A DNA stretch of 64,000 nt from an uncultured Bacteroides sp. (GCF_959029255.1 NZ_CAUFUE010000008.1:92885-156884); one strand, 5' to 3'. Positions 28,598 through 38,165 are shown, counted from the first letter of the stretch. Numbers and translations: made by a program. The notes: generated by a model not told the origin, from the sequence alone.

Positions 28598-28646
28598 GGA
28601 ATTATTTATGAAATAGAACGAACGGACAGGGGGATTTAATAAAAAA

Positions 28647-28795
28647 GAGGTGTGTCAAAATAAACCTGATGTTTTCTTTTAGGCACGGATTACACGGATT
28701 TCACGGAAAAGGAATAAAGAAAATCCGTGAAATCCGTGTAATCCGTGCCTAAGAAGAAACAAATAGTAAGCGAACTTTTGTTTTGACATCCTCAC
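28647..28795. repeat. Nested palindromic element with 29-bp perfect arms
   Basis: Outer arms gaggtgtgtcaaaa (28647-28660) and ttttgacatcctcac (28781-28795) enclose perfect 29-base arms at 28679-28707 and 28724-28752, built on ggcacggattacacgga. The outer arm matches that of 805-950; the inner part is a different repeat family. It fills the gap between the GH105 stop and the AraC promoter and may act as a bidirectional terminator. Confidence 0.85.
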
Positions 28796-28818
28796 ATTAT
28801 CAGTGATAAAAAAGATGA

Positions 28819-30183
28819 TTACTTCTTAAGGATAATTTTGTCGTATTGTTGTTCGGCTTTTATTTCCGTGTATTTCGGTGCATCCATCATTTCAACCAAT
28901 GCGCGAAGCACAGGTCCTTCACCCATCGGATCATTTTCCTGCGTGGGGCGGTTGTAATAATAGGAGGGAGACGGCATGATGCCGGTACCTACACAAATCG
29001 CAGTCACATCCCCTTTTTCCGAAATTTTACCCATCATACCTTTCAATCCCTGTTCCGCCACATAAATAAAATCGGGATGCAACCATCCGCGTTTCACGCC
29101 GCGTGCCATGCCGAAAACGAACATGGAGGTACCGGTTATCTCTTCGTATGAGTCTTCTTTGTCGAGAAGCTGATGCCACAGGCCGTTCTTGCCCTGATAA
29201 CGGGCAACGCCACTGCACTGGCGACGGAAACATTCCAGAACCTCCTCGCGCAAAGGATGATTTTCGGGCATAACCTCCAGCAAATCGGCAGTAGCCATAA
29301 ACACCCAGCCATTGGCACGACTCCAATGAGCCACACCGTGTTCTTTGTTATCCGTGTGATAACAGTGGTAGAAAATCTGCTTTTCGGGACACCAAAGATA
29401 TTGGTGATACTTAACCACCTGATTGGCTGCGTCGTCTATGTACTGCATATCACCGGTCATCTTGCCCATACGCGCAAGGAAAGAGATAGCCATGAAAGCG
29501 TCATCTGCCCAGATGGTATTGACATGCGGCCAGATGCGGGCTATCGTACCATCTTCCAAGCGAGGTTCCGCATACTTCAAATGCCCGGCAGTCTCATTGA
29601 TATAATTGAGAAAAGACTGGTTAGGATGCTTCATCTGCAAATCTATCAGGCTGGCTCCCATCGGGCCATTGTCATCCAAACGCTTGCCACGGAAAATCAT
29701 GTGCCAGCTATGTTTCCGCACGCCATACCAACCCTCATCCTTCATTGCCTTATCATACTGCTTTCTGAAGAACTCAAGATTACCGTCATTGAAAACGAAG
29801 TTCATATTTTTAAATACATAATCATCGTATTTCTTTTCGCCGGTCTTATCGGCCAGTTCCATCAGCGCAATATGGGTCACCCCGTTGGTATAATGCCAAT
29901 TATTGTATTTGCAGGCAACTTTGACATTCATATCCAAAGGCAGGTTCTTCACAGATTTGTATGTCTCACCGGTCTTGGTATTTTTAAATTCATACGTTGT
30001 ACCGGCAAGGATACGGTCTGCTATTTTCACAGCCACCTCAGAAGCCGAAAGCTTCGCCTGAGCGGCGGTTTTACCGGAAGGTTGGGCGGTAGTTTTCACT
30101 TCCGCCTGTGCAAACGCCGTGCCGGTAACCAGCAACAACATACAAGAGATAATTACTTTTTTCATGGTTTCGTTTCTTATCAT
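28819..30183 (-). CDS. GH105 unsaturated rhamnogalacturonyl hydrolase
   Basis: This 454-residue secreted enzyme (signal peptide ending GTAFAQ) has the six-hairpin fold of the YteR/YesR family. The catalytic Asp lies in WADDAFM (D227/D228); other landmarks are NNWHYTNGVTH and HWSRANGWVFMA. It removes the unsaturated uronic acid left by pectin or rhamnogalacturonan lyases, freeing rhamnose-ended product. Its ATG overlaps the aldolase stop (ATGA), so it is the fifth gene of the rhamnose operon and probably translationally coupled; a second ATG at 30165 is also plausible. A glycosidase inside the sugar-catabolic operon ties rhamnose sensing to release of its source. Confidence 0.88.
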   Translation of the reverse strand: MIRNETMKKVIISCMLLLVTGTAFAQAEVKTTAQPSGKTAAQAKLSASEVAVKIADRILAGTTYEFKNTKTGETYKSVKNLPLDMNVKVACKYNNWHYTNGVTHIALMELADKTGEKKYDDYVFKNMNFVFNDGNLEFFRKQYDKAMKDEGWYGVRKHSWHMIFRGKRLDDNGPMGASLIDLQMKHPNQSFLNYINETAGHLKYAEPRLEDGTIARIWPHVNTIWADDAFMAISFLARMGKMTGDMQYIDDAANQVVKYHQYLWCPEKQIFYHCYHTDNKEHGVAHWSRANGWVFMATADLLEVMPENHPLREEVLECFRRQCSGVARYQGKNGLWHQLLDKEDSYEEITGTSMFVFGMARGVKRGWLHPDFIYVAEQGLKGMMGKISEKGDVTAICVGTGIMPSPSYYYNRPTQENDPMGEGPVLRALVEMMDAPKYTEIKAEQQYDKIILKK

Positions 30184-30989
30184 TTAGGTAAGTTGAACGC
30201 TACAGTCATTTCTTTCATCTGTTCCTCGCTCATGCCGTCCGGTTCAAAACCCATATTCTTGGCAGCGATATAAATCAGTGCGGATTTATTCAACACGTCC
30301 ACCTGGTCGAAAGCAGACATGATGTCTACGTCTACAGCAAACACGCCATGCTTTTCCCACATGGCGACATCATAATCGGCCAATGCATCAATCGTGGCAT
30401 CCGCCAACTTTACGGAACTCGGCAGTTCGTAAGGAATGATGCCCAAGCCGCGCGGACAGAAAGCTTTCGTTTCAGGAATCATGCTCCAAAGCAAACTGGT
30501 AGCTACATCTTTCTGCAAGAACTTTTTGTTGTGGGTCATCGCAATGAGTTCAATGGGATGAGTATGCAGAGACGCCTTGTATGGAGAACCTTTTTCAATC
30601 AGATAGTTATGCACGGCAAGGTGTGAAGGCAGTTCCGAAGTAGGCATCACAGGTTGGTCGGCAATGATTACATAGCTGGCGCAGTCATCCAGAATACGGA
30701 TAACGGAACCGTTCTCCATCGGCCAACGCGCCAGGTCGCGCATACGTTTCTGCGTACCTTTGCAATAGAAATAACAGCCTTTGAGATAAGGAAGCGTCTT
30801 ACCGATTTGCTTCACTTCGCTGATAGCGGGCATCGCTTTGATTACATCATCCACATATTCGGTTATGTTCAAAGTGATATTACCGCCATTACGTTCCGCC
30901 CATCCTTTTTGCCAGAGATATCCGGCAACTTCAGCAGCCTGACCGACTTCATGAGCCAATGCCGGGCGATTTTCAAGAATTGATTTCAT
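30180..30989 (-). CDS. rhaD: Rhamnulose-1-phosphate aldolase
   Basis: This 269-residue class II aldolase of the fuculose/rhamnulose aldolase family splits L-rhamnulose-1-phosphate into dihydroxyacetone phosphate and L-lactaldehyde. Family marks are RNGGNITLN near the N-terminus, SLHTHPIELIA (zinc-binding His pair) and MWEKHGVF (third His). Length equals the usual RhaD. It follows the transporter by 30 bases and overlaps GH105 by four. It is cytoplasmic. It is called rhaA in some Bacteroides papers. Confidence 0.93.
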   Translation of the reverse strand: MKSILENRPALAHEVGQAAEVAGYLWQKGWAERNGGNITLNITEYVDDVIKAMPAISEVKQIGKTLPYLKGCYFYCKGTQKRMRDLARWPMENGSVIRILDDCASYVIIADQPVMPTSELPSHLAVHNYLIEKGSPYKASLHTHPIELIAMTHNKKFLQKDVATSLLWSMIPETKAFCPRGLGIIPYELPSSVKLADATIDALADYDVAMWEKHGVFAVDVDIMSAFDQVDVLNKSALIYIAAKNMGFEPDGMSEEQMKEMTVAFNLPK

Positions 30990-31019
30990 TTTTTTATTTA
31001 TGATTTTATGATTTATAGT

Positions 31020-32051
31020 TTATGCTTGTGCCATAGCCACTACAATGATAGAAGCGATAAGTACCGCCAGTCCGACAATCAGCACACCTACGGTACGCGA
31101 GCCACAGCCTTTCCATTCTTTCAGCAGAATGCCCCAAACATTACTGAATGTCACGTTGAGCGACATCAATATGCTCCAGGAGAAAGCAAGCAGTACCGGA
31201 CTGTCCGCCAGGAAACTCTTCCCCATTTCGAGTCCGAAGAACTGCGAATACCACAGAACTCCGGCAAGGGCGCAGAACAACAGGTTATGAATGAATACAC
31301 CGCCTTTGACCGACAGATATTCTTTACCGGTCTTGTTTTTTATATTCTGCTGAATGCAATAAGCGGCATTCGTGAAGAAACCGCCCAACGTCACCAGAAA
31401 AATAACAGGAAGTCCGGCATACAAAGGTGCAACCCCTCCTGCCAGCGCCGCTTCTTTGATAGGCTTACCGGCATCCAGCCCAAGGGCAAAACAAGCGCTC
31501 ATCACACCTGCCAGCAAAGCTACCAACAATCCTTTTGTCAAAGCAAAATCTTTCACGGCAGCTTTCTTTTCCTCCTCGGTCATATTCTTGGAACGCAGGC
31601 TACCGGCATAACCGATAACGGCAATACCCGCCAACGTGATGCAAACACCGATAAGCAACATCAATCCCTCGCCGTGCAGCAAGTCCTTTCCGGCAAACAA
31701 AGCCGGGAACAGCGTTCCAAAACCGGCGCAAGTGCCCAAAGCGATACTCTGCCCCAAGGCAACTCCCAGATAGCGCATGCTCAACCCGAACGTCAAACCT
31801 CCTATTCCCCAAAGAATACCGTATACGATAGCAGGCAGAGCGCCACCCGCTCCCCACAGTTCCGGTAAACCGCTACCTGCGGGGATGGCAAGTAAAGCGC
31901 CGAGCAACGGAAAAACCAGCCAGGCGAAAACGCCTTGCATCAACCAGAAATTTTCCCACGACCAGCCCTTCACCTTATTAATGGGGACATACGAACTACT
32001 CTGTCCGAAGCTGCCGACGGCTATGATTAATAAACCGATAAGTGTATTCAT
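31020..32051 (-). CDS. rhaT: L-rhamnose/proton symporter
   Basis: This 343-residue inner-membrane protein of the RhaT family has about ten predicted transmembrane segments and opens MNTLIGLLIIAVGSFGQSSSYVPI. The motif AYCIQQNIKNKTGKEY and the short segment SWSILMSLNVTFSNVWG fit RhaT. It brings rhamnose from periplasm to cytoplasm with protons. It sits between isomerase and aldolase on one transcript; gaps are 19 and 30 bases. Bacteroides literature calls it rhaP. Confidence 0.92.
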   Translation of the reverse strand: MNTLIGLLIIAVGSFGQSSSYVPINKVKGWSWENFWLMQGVFAWLVFPLLGALLAIPAGSGLPELWGAGGALPAIVYGILWGIGGLTFGLSMRYLGVALGQSIALGTCAGFGTLFPALFAGKDLLHGEGLMLLIGVCITLAGIAVIGYAGSLRSKNMTEEEKKAAVKDFALTKGLLVALLAGVMSACFALGLDAGKPIKEAALAGGVAPLYAGLPVIFLVTLGGFFTNAAYCIQQNIKNKTGKEYLSVKGGVFIHNLLFCALAGVLWYSQFFGLEMGKSFLADSPVLLAFSWSILMSLNVTFSNVWGILLKEWKGCGSRTVGVLIVGLAVLIASIIVVAMAQA

Positions 32052-32070
32052 AACAATGATTTCCTATCAC

Positions 32071-33324
32071 TTAGTTACGTTTTGAAGTGACTTCAGTCTC
32101 GTATTTCTCTATTTCCTTGATAAATTCCTCCCCAACGGGAACACTATTTTTCAGGCAGAACATATCCCAAACAGCATTCCAAGGCAGGGATTTAGCTTCT
32201 TCGAGTAAGGCAAGGCGTTCAAATCCCTGTTCGTTAGCCTCGTATTCGCGCAGTTTGGCAAGCGGTTCGAGCAGAGCCTGAAGCATACACTTTTGTGTGG
32301 CACGGCTACCGATGACGTATGCACCGATGCGATTGATGCTGGCATCGAAATAGTCCAAACCGATATGTACACGGTTCAGTGCGTTGCAACGAACGATTTC
32401 TTTGCACAAATCCAGCGTATCATCATTCATAATCGTTACGTGGTCGCTGTCCCAACGTACCGGACGGCTGACATGCAGCATGATTTCAGGAATAAAAATC
32501 AGCAACGACGACAACTTGTCGGCAACGCTTTCCGTGGGATGGAAGTGACCGGTATCCAGTGTCACAATCTTGTTGCGGCTCACCCCATAACCGATATAGA
32601 AATCATTGGAACCTACCGTATAGCTCTCCAGACCGATGCCGAATACTTTGGATTCCACACAATCTTTCATATTCTTGTAATCTACGGCGAAAATCCGATC
32701 GAGCGAATCTTCCAGCAGTTCGCGGTACTTCATCCTGTTTACCGTAATATCCTTGCTGCCATCGTGTACCCAAAGGTTCATGATGCAAGGATCGCCCTGG
32801 CGCTTACCCATTTCTTCGGCAATGGCACGGCAACGAACAGTGTGCTCCACCCAAAAATCACGGATTTCCTTATCCGGATTTGCCAAAGTCAGGTTACCGC
32901 TCTTCGGATGGGAAAAAGAAGTGGAGTTAAAATCCAGTTTCAGATTGTTTTCAGCAGCCCACTGCATCCAACTTTCAAAATGTTTCGGTTCAACCTGGTC
33001 ACGGTCCACAAACTTTCCGCCAAAATCGCCATAGATTTCGTGCAGGTTCAGCCTATGTGTACCGGGGATATAAGAAGCCGCCTTCAATACATCTTGGCGC
33101 AACTCTTCCATATTGCGTGCCTTACCGGGATAGTTGCCTGTAGCCTGAATACCTCCGGTCAACGTTCCGTTCGATTCAAAACCTGCTACATCATCCGCCT
33201 GCCAGCAATGCAGGGAGAGGGAAATCTTTTGCAGGTCTTCCATTGCCTTGTCCACATCTACGCCAATAGCCGCATAACGCTCTTTGGCTACTTCAAAGGC
33301 TTTTGTTATCAATTCTTCTTTCAT
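32071..33324 (-). CDS. rhaA: L-rhamnose isomerase
   Basis: This 417-residue enzyme converts L-rhamnose to L-rhamnulose. Family stretches include LSLHCWQADDVAGFE, MNLWVHDGSKD, GYGVSRNKIVTLDTGHFHPTE (metal-site Asp and His) and HVSRPVRWDSDHV. Length is normal for RhaA. It is cytoplasmic and manganese/zinc dependent in characterised members. It is preceded by rhamnulokinase with a 44-base AT-rich gap and followed closely by rhaT. It is known as rhaI in Bacteroides papers. Confidence 0.95.
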   Translation of the reverse strand: MKEELITKAFEVAKERYAAIGVDVDKAMEDLQKISLSLHCWQADDVAGFESNGTLTGGIQATGNYPGKARNMEELRQDVLKAASYIPGTHRLNLHEIYGDFGGKFVDRDQVEPKHFESWMQWAAENNLKLDFNSTSFSHPKSGNLTLANPDKEIRDFWVEHTVRCRAIAEEMGKRQGDPCIMNLWVHDGSKDITVNRMKYRELLEDSLDRIFAVDYKNMKDCVESKVFGIGLESYTVGSNDFYIGYGVSRNKIVTLDTGHFHPTESVADKLSSLLIFIPEIMLHVSRPVRWDSDHVTIMNDDTLDLCKEIVRCNALNRVHIGLDYFDASINRIGAYVIGSRATQKCMLQALLEPLAKLREYEANEQGFERLALLEEAKSLPWNAVWDMFCLKNSVPVGEEFIKEIEKYETEVTSKRN

Positions 33325-33368
33325 GACTTATAGATTTATGATTTATAATTTATGATTTGTTACTTTAA

Positions 33369-34847
33369 TTAGTTTAAGACCTTTATCATCCCAGTTATCT
33401 GTTTGAAGTGCAGATAGGCGGCATCCCATACTTCCGTATCTTCCGGCTGGAAGGTTTTCAGTGGGATGGAACGGTTGATGAGCCGGCGCATGGATGCTAT
33501 GTCTTTCTCCGTTCCGGCGGCAAGCGCCTGAATCATAATATTCCCGATGGCTGTCGCTTCCGAAGGACCTGCCACAACCGGAACACTCACCGCATTGGCA
33601 GTCCATTGATTGAGCAAATCATTACGGCTTCCGCCGCCGATGACGTGCAATGTTTCTATGGGCCGGGGAGAAAGAGAGCGCAAATTATCCAATACCTGGC
33701 GATAGCGCAAAGCAAGGCTCTCAAAAATGCAGCGCACTATCTGCCCCCGTGTCCGGGGAACAGGCTGGTGATGGCAGGAACAGTAAGTTTTAATAGCTTG
33801 CTCCATATCGGCAGGATTGGCAAACAACGCATCATCCGGATTAATCAGGCTACGGAAAGGTTCGCAGGCATTAGCTTCGGCAATAAGCTCCGTATATGAT
33901 GTTTCTCCCCAAGAAGCCCGGCAACGTTCAAGCAGCCACATGCCACAGATATTTTTCAGCAAGCGGATAGTACCCTCCACTCCGCCTTCATTCGTAAAGT
34001 TCAAAGTCTCGGTTTCAGCGTTAATTACCGGTCCGTCCGTTTCCACTCCCATCAACGACCACGTGCCGCTACTCAGATAGGCGAAGTTACGATTCATGGC
34101 AGGTACGGAGGCTACAGCCGAAGCGGTATCATGTCCCGCCACCGCTATCACGGGAATGGCGCCCAGTCCGGTCATTCGTCGCACTTCTTCCGTCAATACT
34201 CCCACCCGCTCACCGGGATAGACGAAACGTCCGAAGTTCTCCTGCACCAACCCGAGTTCCTGCAATAAAGCGGTTTCCAGCTTGCGGGTATGCGCGTTCA
34301 CGAGCTGTGCCGTACTGGCAATGGTATATTCCGTCACCATCTCCCCGGTCAGCATATAGCTCAACGCATCCGGTATGAAAAGCAATTTATCGGTAACGGC
34401 AAGCGCACTGTCGTTATTGCGGCGCAACGTATCGAGTTGAAACAAAGAATTGAAATTCATAACCTGAATACCGGTGCACTCATACACCCGGTTTCGGGGT
34501 ACGCGTGTAAAGAAAGCGTTCGGAGCTCCCGTCGTATGCGGGTCCCGATAAGCGTATGGCTGGCGAAGGAAACCTCCATCCTTGCCCACGCAGACAAAAT
34601 CCACTCCCCAGGTATCGATACCTATTGAAGTTATTTCAACATCTTCTTTTCGTGAAGCCAGTTTCAGCCCTTCGATAATATGTCGGTATAATTCGTAAAT
34701 ATCCCAATAAAAATGTCCTCCGGTTTCTATCAGATGATTAGGGAAGCGGTTTACTTCCTCCATATCCAATCCGTTCGATGTGAAGGAACCCAAGATAGTA
34801 CGGCCACTGGTAGCACCCAAATCAACCGCAAAAAAGCATTGTTTCAT
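33369..34847 (-). CDS. rhaB: Rhamnulokinase
   Basis: This 492-residue FGGY-family sugar kinase phosphorylates L-rhamnulose at C1. The N-terminal ATPase motif FAVDLGATSGR, the sugar-site GIDTWGVDFV, AVAGHDTASAV and the C-terminal HVIGGGSRNDLLNQ are all present. It is the first gene of the operon kinase-isomerase-transporter-aldolase-GH105, and sits behind a palindromic candidate operator at 34884-34903. It is known as rhaK in Bacteroides papers. Confidence 0.95.
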   Translation of the reverse strand: MKQCFFAVDLGATSGRTILGSFTSNGLDMEEVNRFPNHLIETGGHFYWDIYELYRHIIEGLKLASRKEDVEITSIGIDTWGVDFVCVGKDGGFLRQPYAYRDPHTTGAPNAFFTRVPRNRVYECTGIQVMNFNSLFQLDTLRRNNDSALAVTDKLLFIPDALSYMLTGEMVTEYTIASTAQLVNAHTRKLETALLQELGLVQENFGRFVYPGERVGVLTEEVRRMTGLGAIPVIAVAGHDTASAVASVPAMNRNFAYLSSGTWSLMGVETDGPVINAETETLNFTNEGGVEGTIRLLKNICGMWLLERCRASWGETSYTELIAEANACEPFRSLINPDDALFANPADMEQAIKTYCSCHHQPVPRTRGQIVRCIFESLALRYRQVLDNLRSLSPRPIETLHVIGGGSRNDLLNQWTANAVSVPVVAGPSEATAIGNIMIQALAAGTEKDIASMRRLINRSIPLKTFQPEDTEVWDAAYLHFKQITGMIKVLN

Positions 34848-34878
34848 GGTAATTAGTTTTAGTCGCTATTTGACGATA

Positions 34879-34903
34879 CAAAAATAGGGGATTACTCCCC
34901 TAT
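34879..34903 (-). promoter_or_regulatory. rha operon promoter with 20-bp palindrome
   Basis: TATTTTTG (34879-34886, minus strand) is a -7 box. Overlapping it is the perfect palindrome ATAGGGGA-TTAC-TCCCCTAT (34884-34903). A perfect inverted repeat across the -7 box of a sugar operon is a candidate binding site, though AraC activators usually use direct repeats farther upstream, so another regulator is possible. Confidence 0.55.
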
Positions 34904-34961
34904 GGTTTGTACTTATTTTGACTGAAAGGGTGTTGTTTCTGATGGAGAAATGGGAAGTTGA

Positions 34962-35229
34962 TTTTCACCACAGAGGACACAGAGGTCACAGAGGTTTTAA
35001 TCTTTCAGACGCGAATGACGCAGATGACGCGGATTTTTTTCTTAAATAACAGCAACTCTATTTTTATTAGCAGCAACTTTATCTGTCATCCTGTCGAAAG
35101 ATCTCTTCCCTTTTATATATAGAGAGTAGATGCTTCGACTTCGCTCAGCATGACAGACAGTAACAGGGTAAAAAATCCGCGTCATCCGCGTCTAAAAGAT
35201 TAAAACCTCTGTGTCCTCTGTGGTGAAAA
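34962..35229. repeat. Triple-nested inverted repeat
   Basis: Arms ttttcaccacagaggacaca (34962 on) and its complement (35206-35229) enclose ttttaatc...gacgcggatttttt arms, which enclose a degenerate copy of the tgtcatcct/agcatgaca palindrome (about 35084-35156). It fills most of the 34848-35261 gap. A further gtcatccgcgtcta copy at about 35245-35266 supplies the last codon and the stop of the downstream-reading GH106 gene. I see no ORF in it. Confidence 0.85.
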
Positions 35230-35261
35230 ATTAAAATCCGCTCAATCCGCGTCATCCGCGT

Positions 35262-38147
35262 CTAAAAAATCACCGTCCGAACAAGCGGAATAATCTCTAC
35301 CGGCCCCAACAAGCCACTGGAAACCGGTTCCCAATCGGCATACGTACCTTTCTTATAACCGAGGGCGGCAATATTGATATCTTTGAAAATGCGCCATTTC
35401 ACTCCCCTGCGATCCATATCGGCAATACGGTTTGCGGGAAGATTGGTAACTTCCACTTCCAATGTATTTTTACCCGGACGCAGATACTTACCTATAGCGC
35501 AACGATAAGGCACCGCCCACAGAGTAGCCACTTCCTTGCCATTGATACGTACGCGGGCACTTTCACGGACATCACCGAGAGAAAGCATCCAGTCGTCGGC
35601 AACGGCCGGATTGTCGATGGTGACAGTAGTGGTATAGCAAGCCGTACCCATGGTAGTTCGGGCGCCATCAAAGTTCAAATCTGTCCACGAACCAAGGGAA
35701 ACAGAATCGGGAACATTACTTACGGCAGGCGTGCTTTCAATAAAACGGAAACCCCAGTACTGTGCAGACAGGTCGCATAGTGTTGGGCAGGCACCCTGCA
35801 TAGAGTTAGGCAGACACTCTGCATAGGGTTGAGCAGACACCCTGCATAGTGTTGAGCAGACGCCCTGCCTGGTGGAGGGTGTATAATATCTCCAATCTTC
35901 CACCTGCACGTCAACATCTGTAAACGTCTTCAAAATCACAGACTCTCCCGACGCCAGTTGCAGAAAAACCTCCGTCTTACCGTCTTTCTGCCGCAACCGA
36001 GCTTTTCCCGACGTTCCGTCCATCGGATTGTAAAGCATTGCCGAACGGGCAGAGACAGCCAACGGTATCCACCCTTCCGCATCTTTACAGGTGAGAGCGG
36101 AAATGAAATAATGATATCCCCCCGCATTGGAGCGACGGATACAACTCAAGTCGAAAGACGTCTTCATGGCTTCGGGTACGGCAGTAGTCTTCGCCAGCGT
36201 TTCGGCATAGTCCGTGCCGAACAGAACAGATTTTGAAGTATCGGAGGCGCTTCCCGCCTTTTTGATTTCCTGCAATGTCCGGTTGAAATCGGCACGGCGT
36301 TGTTCCAGGTTTGCATACCCCGGCACATCTTCGGGATACTGCTCGAGGAACACCACAGTCGCCCCTTCTTCCACCAGTTTCAGAAGTTTCTTCAAGACAT
36401 CTGCGGGCATCAGCCGAGCGCCGGGAATGACAAGCGCCCTATAAGCCGTGCCACCGGCAGTCACAATTTTCCCATCGCGACAAGTGGCGCTACGGATAAA
36501 GCCATCGGAAATATAGTCCATGTCATAACCGGCGTCATTGATGCGATGCACCGCTTCTATGAAACGGGGAGCACGCTTTGCCATTTCGTGAATGGTAAAC
36601 ATCAGCAGGCGCCCTTCTTGTTCCTGCCACATATCATAAACGGGAAGATAGACCAGAAAATCATTATCCGGCTTCCCCATTTGCAAGAAGCTCTGGCAAC
36701 GGGCTATGTATCGGAAGAAAGCCGGCGCATCCCGCCAAATGCTGTTCGTAGGGCTCATATCCACCGTGGCATAGAATTTCCATCCCGGCCAGGCAGCTTC
36801 GGCAGGCGAATAGGTAGTACCGTGAAAATAAGTGTGATTGACACCTGAAACGAACATCAGGTCTATATCGGGCTTGCATTGTGACAAGGAAGTGCGAAAA
36901 TGCTCCGTCAGCCAGGTAAAGGTTTCGGAAGAGGTGTAGGGCTTTCCGGCGATATGCGCTCCCGAGGAAGCGTATTTCAGCATGGAGAGGTCGGAGTCAT
37001 TGGGGCGTGTCAGGGAGTCTTTCCGCAAGCCACGGATACCGAAATCCGACAAGCCGAAACCTTCACATTCGGGTACATCGACAGTTGCGTAAAGGTCTAT
37101 CAGGTTTCCGGGGGAGCCATGGGCCTGGTTACGTGTTTTTGAGCCGTGAAGATGAGCCCACTCGGTCCACCGGCGTGTAAAGTTCTGCTGAAGCAGTTCG
37201 CCAAGAGTTTCCCGATAGTCGGAAACGATGCGGCGGGCAGCGTCCGTACGTTCACCCGTGGCAAGGAATTCCGGCAGGTGGTCTTCCAATTTATATCCCC
37301 GCCGTACGAAGAACTCATCGAACAAGCCTTCCGTCCAATCGGCCTTATATACCTCGTAAGAATCATTGAAGAAATTATGAGGATAAGCGGTAGTAGAGAA
37401 TGCGCGTTCAAAACGCCCGAGGTAGTTTTTCACGGCACGTGCGGAAAAGTGATTCATCACATAGCCTTCGCCACCGGGAGCGGCACGCTTCACTTTCTGC
37501 AAGGTCTTACCGCAGAAAGCGGCAATCAGCCGCCAATTTTCTTTCGGAGCTTTCCAATCCAAAACGCCGTTTTTCACTTTCGATGTAAGGTCGATGCAAC
37601 GGCGCCTTTGTTTTTGTTCTTTTGCCGACGGGGCATCAGCATCGACATTAAAAGCCATCAATCTCTCCAACCGGGCGTATGGGAGCTGTTTGGCGTCCGC
37701 AACTTCTATCTTTGAGCAGAAACGTTCACCTCCTTTCACTTGGTATTCTCTGACAAAAAGCTTGCACGCCGCATCTTCTATAGCTACTTCCGGACCGCCA
37801 AAAGGCCAGCCCGTACCGGTATTCATATCTATCTGCATGCCCAGGCGGGATGCTTCGCTCTCCGTATGCCGCAACATCCGCATCCATCCGGGAGAAAGGA
37901 AAGGTATATCGTTTGCCTCATTCCCCTGTACTCCATAAATCGGAGTAACCTCCATCGTCCCCATGCCTGCCGCAGCGTATGCTTCGAGGTTACGGGTCAG
38001 GTTTTCCTTATCCACCGCGCTTCCCATCCACCACCAACGTGCCGCGGGCTTGGCCTCCGTCTTCACTTCGGGCCACTCTATATTCTGTGCCGATGCAGAA
38101 AAGGCAATAAAAGAAACCAGTATTAAGAATTGCTTTTTCATTTTCAT
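35262..38147 (-). CDS. GH106-type alpha-L-rhamnosidase
   Basis: This 961-residue secreted enzyme (signal ending AFSASAQ) has the family start PAARWWWMGSAVDKENLTRN and the barrel stretches GMGTMEVTPIYGVQG and NTGTGWPFGGP. The C-terminal beta-sandwich carries SWTDLNFDGARTTMGTACY. GH106 enzymes invert alpha-L-rhamnosyl linkages in rhamnogalacturonan, which fits the neighbouring rhamnose operon. Between residues about 757 and 795 the frame passes through a 23-base tandem repeat (35758-35872), giving a Cys-rich insert (QGVCSTLC...QGACPTLC) that lies just before the beta-sandwich and is unlikely to be part of the ancestral fold. The stop codon is inside an intergenic repeat. Confidence 0.85.
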   Translation of the reverse strand: MKMKKQFLILVSFIAFSASAQNIEWPEVKTEAKPAARWWWMGSAVDKENLTRNLEAYAAAGMGTMEVTPIYGVQGNEANDIPFLSPGWMRMLRHTESEASRLGMQIDMNTGTGWPFGGPEVAIEDAACKLFVREYQVKGGERFCSKIEVADAKQLPYARLERLMAFNVDADAPSAKEQKQRRRCIDLTSKVKNGVLDWKAPKENWRLIAAFCGKTLQKVKRAAPGGEGYVMNHFSARAVKNYLGRFERAFSTTAYPHNFFNDSYEVYKADWTEGLFDEFFVRRGYKLEDHLPEFLATGERTDAARRIVSDYRETLGELLQQNFTRRWTEWAHLHGSKTRNQAHGSPGNLIDLYATVDVPECEGFGLSDFGIRGLRKDSLTRPNDSDLSMLKYASSGAHIAGKPYTSSETFTWLTEHFRTSLSQCKPDIDLMFVSGVNHTYFHGTTYSPAEAAWPGWKFYATVDMSPTNSIWRDAPAFFRYIARCQSFLQMGKPDNDFLVYLPVYDMWQEQEGRLLMFTIHEMAKRAPRFIEAVHRINDAGYDMDYISDGFIRSATCRDGKIVTAGGTAYRALVIPGARLMPADVLKKLLKLVEEGATVVFLEQYPEDVPGYANLEQRRADFNRTLQEIKKAGSASDTSKSVLFGTDYAETLAKTTAVPEAMKTSFDLSCIRRSNAGGYHYFISALTCKDAEGWIPLAVSARSAMLYNPMDGTSGKARLRQKDGKTEVFLQLASGESVILKTFTDVDVQVEDWRYYTPSTRQGVCSTLCRVSAQPYAECLPNSMQGACPTLCDLSAQYWGFRFIESTPAVSNVPDSVSLGSWTDLNFDGARTTMGTACYTTTVTIDNPAVADDWMLSLGDVRESARVRINGKEVATLWAVPYRCAIGKYLRPGKNTLEVEVTNLPANRIADMDRRGVKWRIFKDINIAALGYKKGTYADWEPVSSGLLGPVEIIPLVRTVIF
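35758..35872. repeat. 23-bp tandem repeat inside GH106 gene
   Basis: Five units, boundaries about 35758, 35781, 35804, 35827 and 35850, follow gttgagcagacaccctgcatag with one to five changes each; the first is the most degenerate. Since 23 is not a multiple of three, successive units are read in different frames and the encoded peptide repeats every 23 residues (69 bases). No stop arises in the coding frame. Confidence 0.9.
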
Positions 38148-38165
38148 ATTATTCTTCTGTTATAT

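Noticed and set aside
29173..30273. 366-codon plus-strand frame opposite GH105
   Set aside because: Antisense to GH105 and overlapping the aldolase end; no protein family features.
32293..33333. 346-codon plus-strand frame opposite rhamnose isomerase
   Set aside because: Shadow frame of a highly conserved enzyme gene.
35758..35872. CRISPR-like array
   Set aside because: Units are contiguous with no spacers and lie inside a coding frame, so it is a minisatellite.
35720..35917. 65-codon Cys-rich ORF on the minus strand
   Set aside because: It is the 23-bp tandem repeat read in another frame of the GH106 gene, not a peptide gene.
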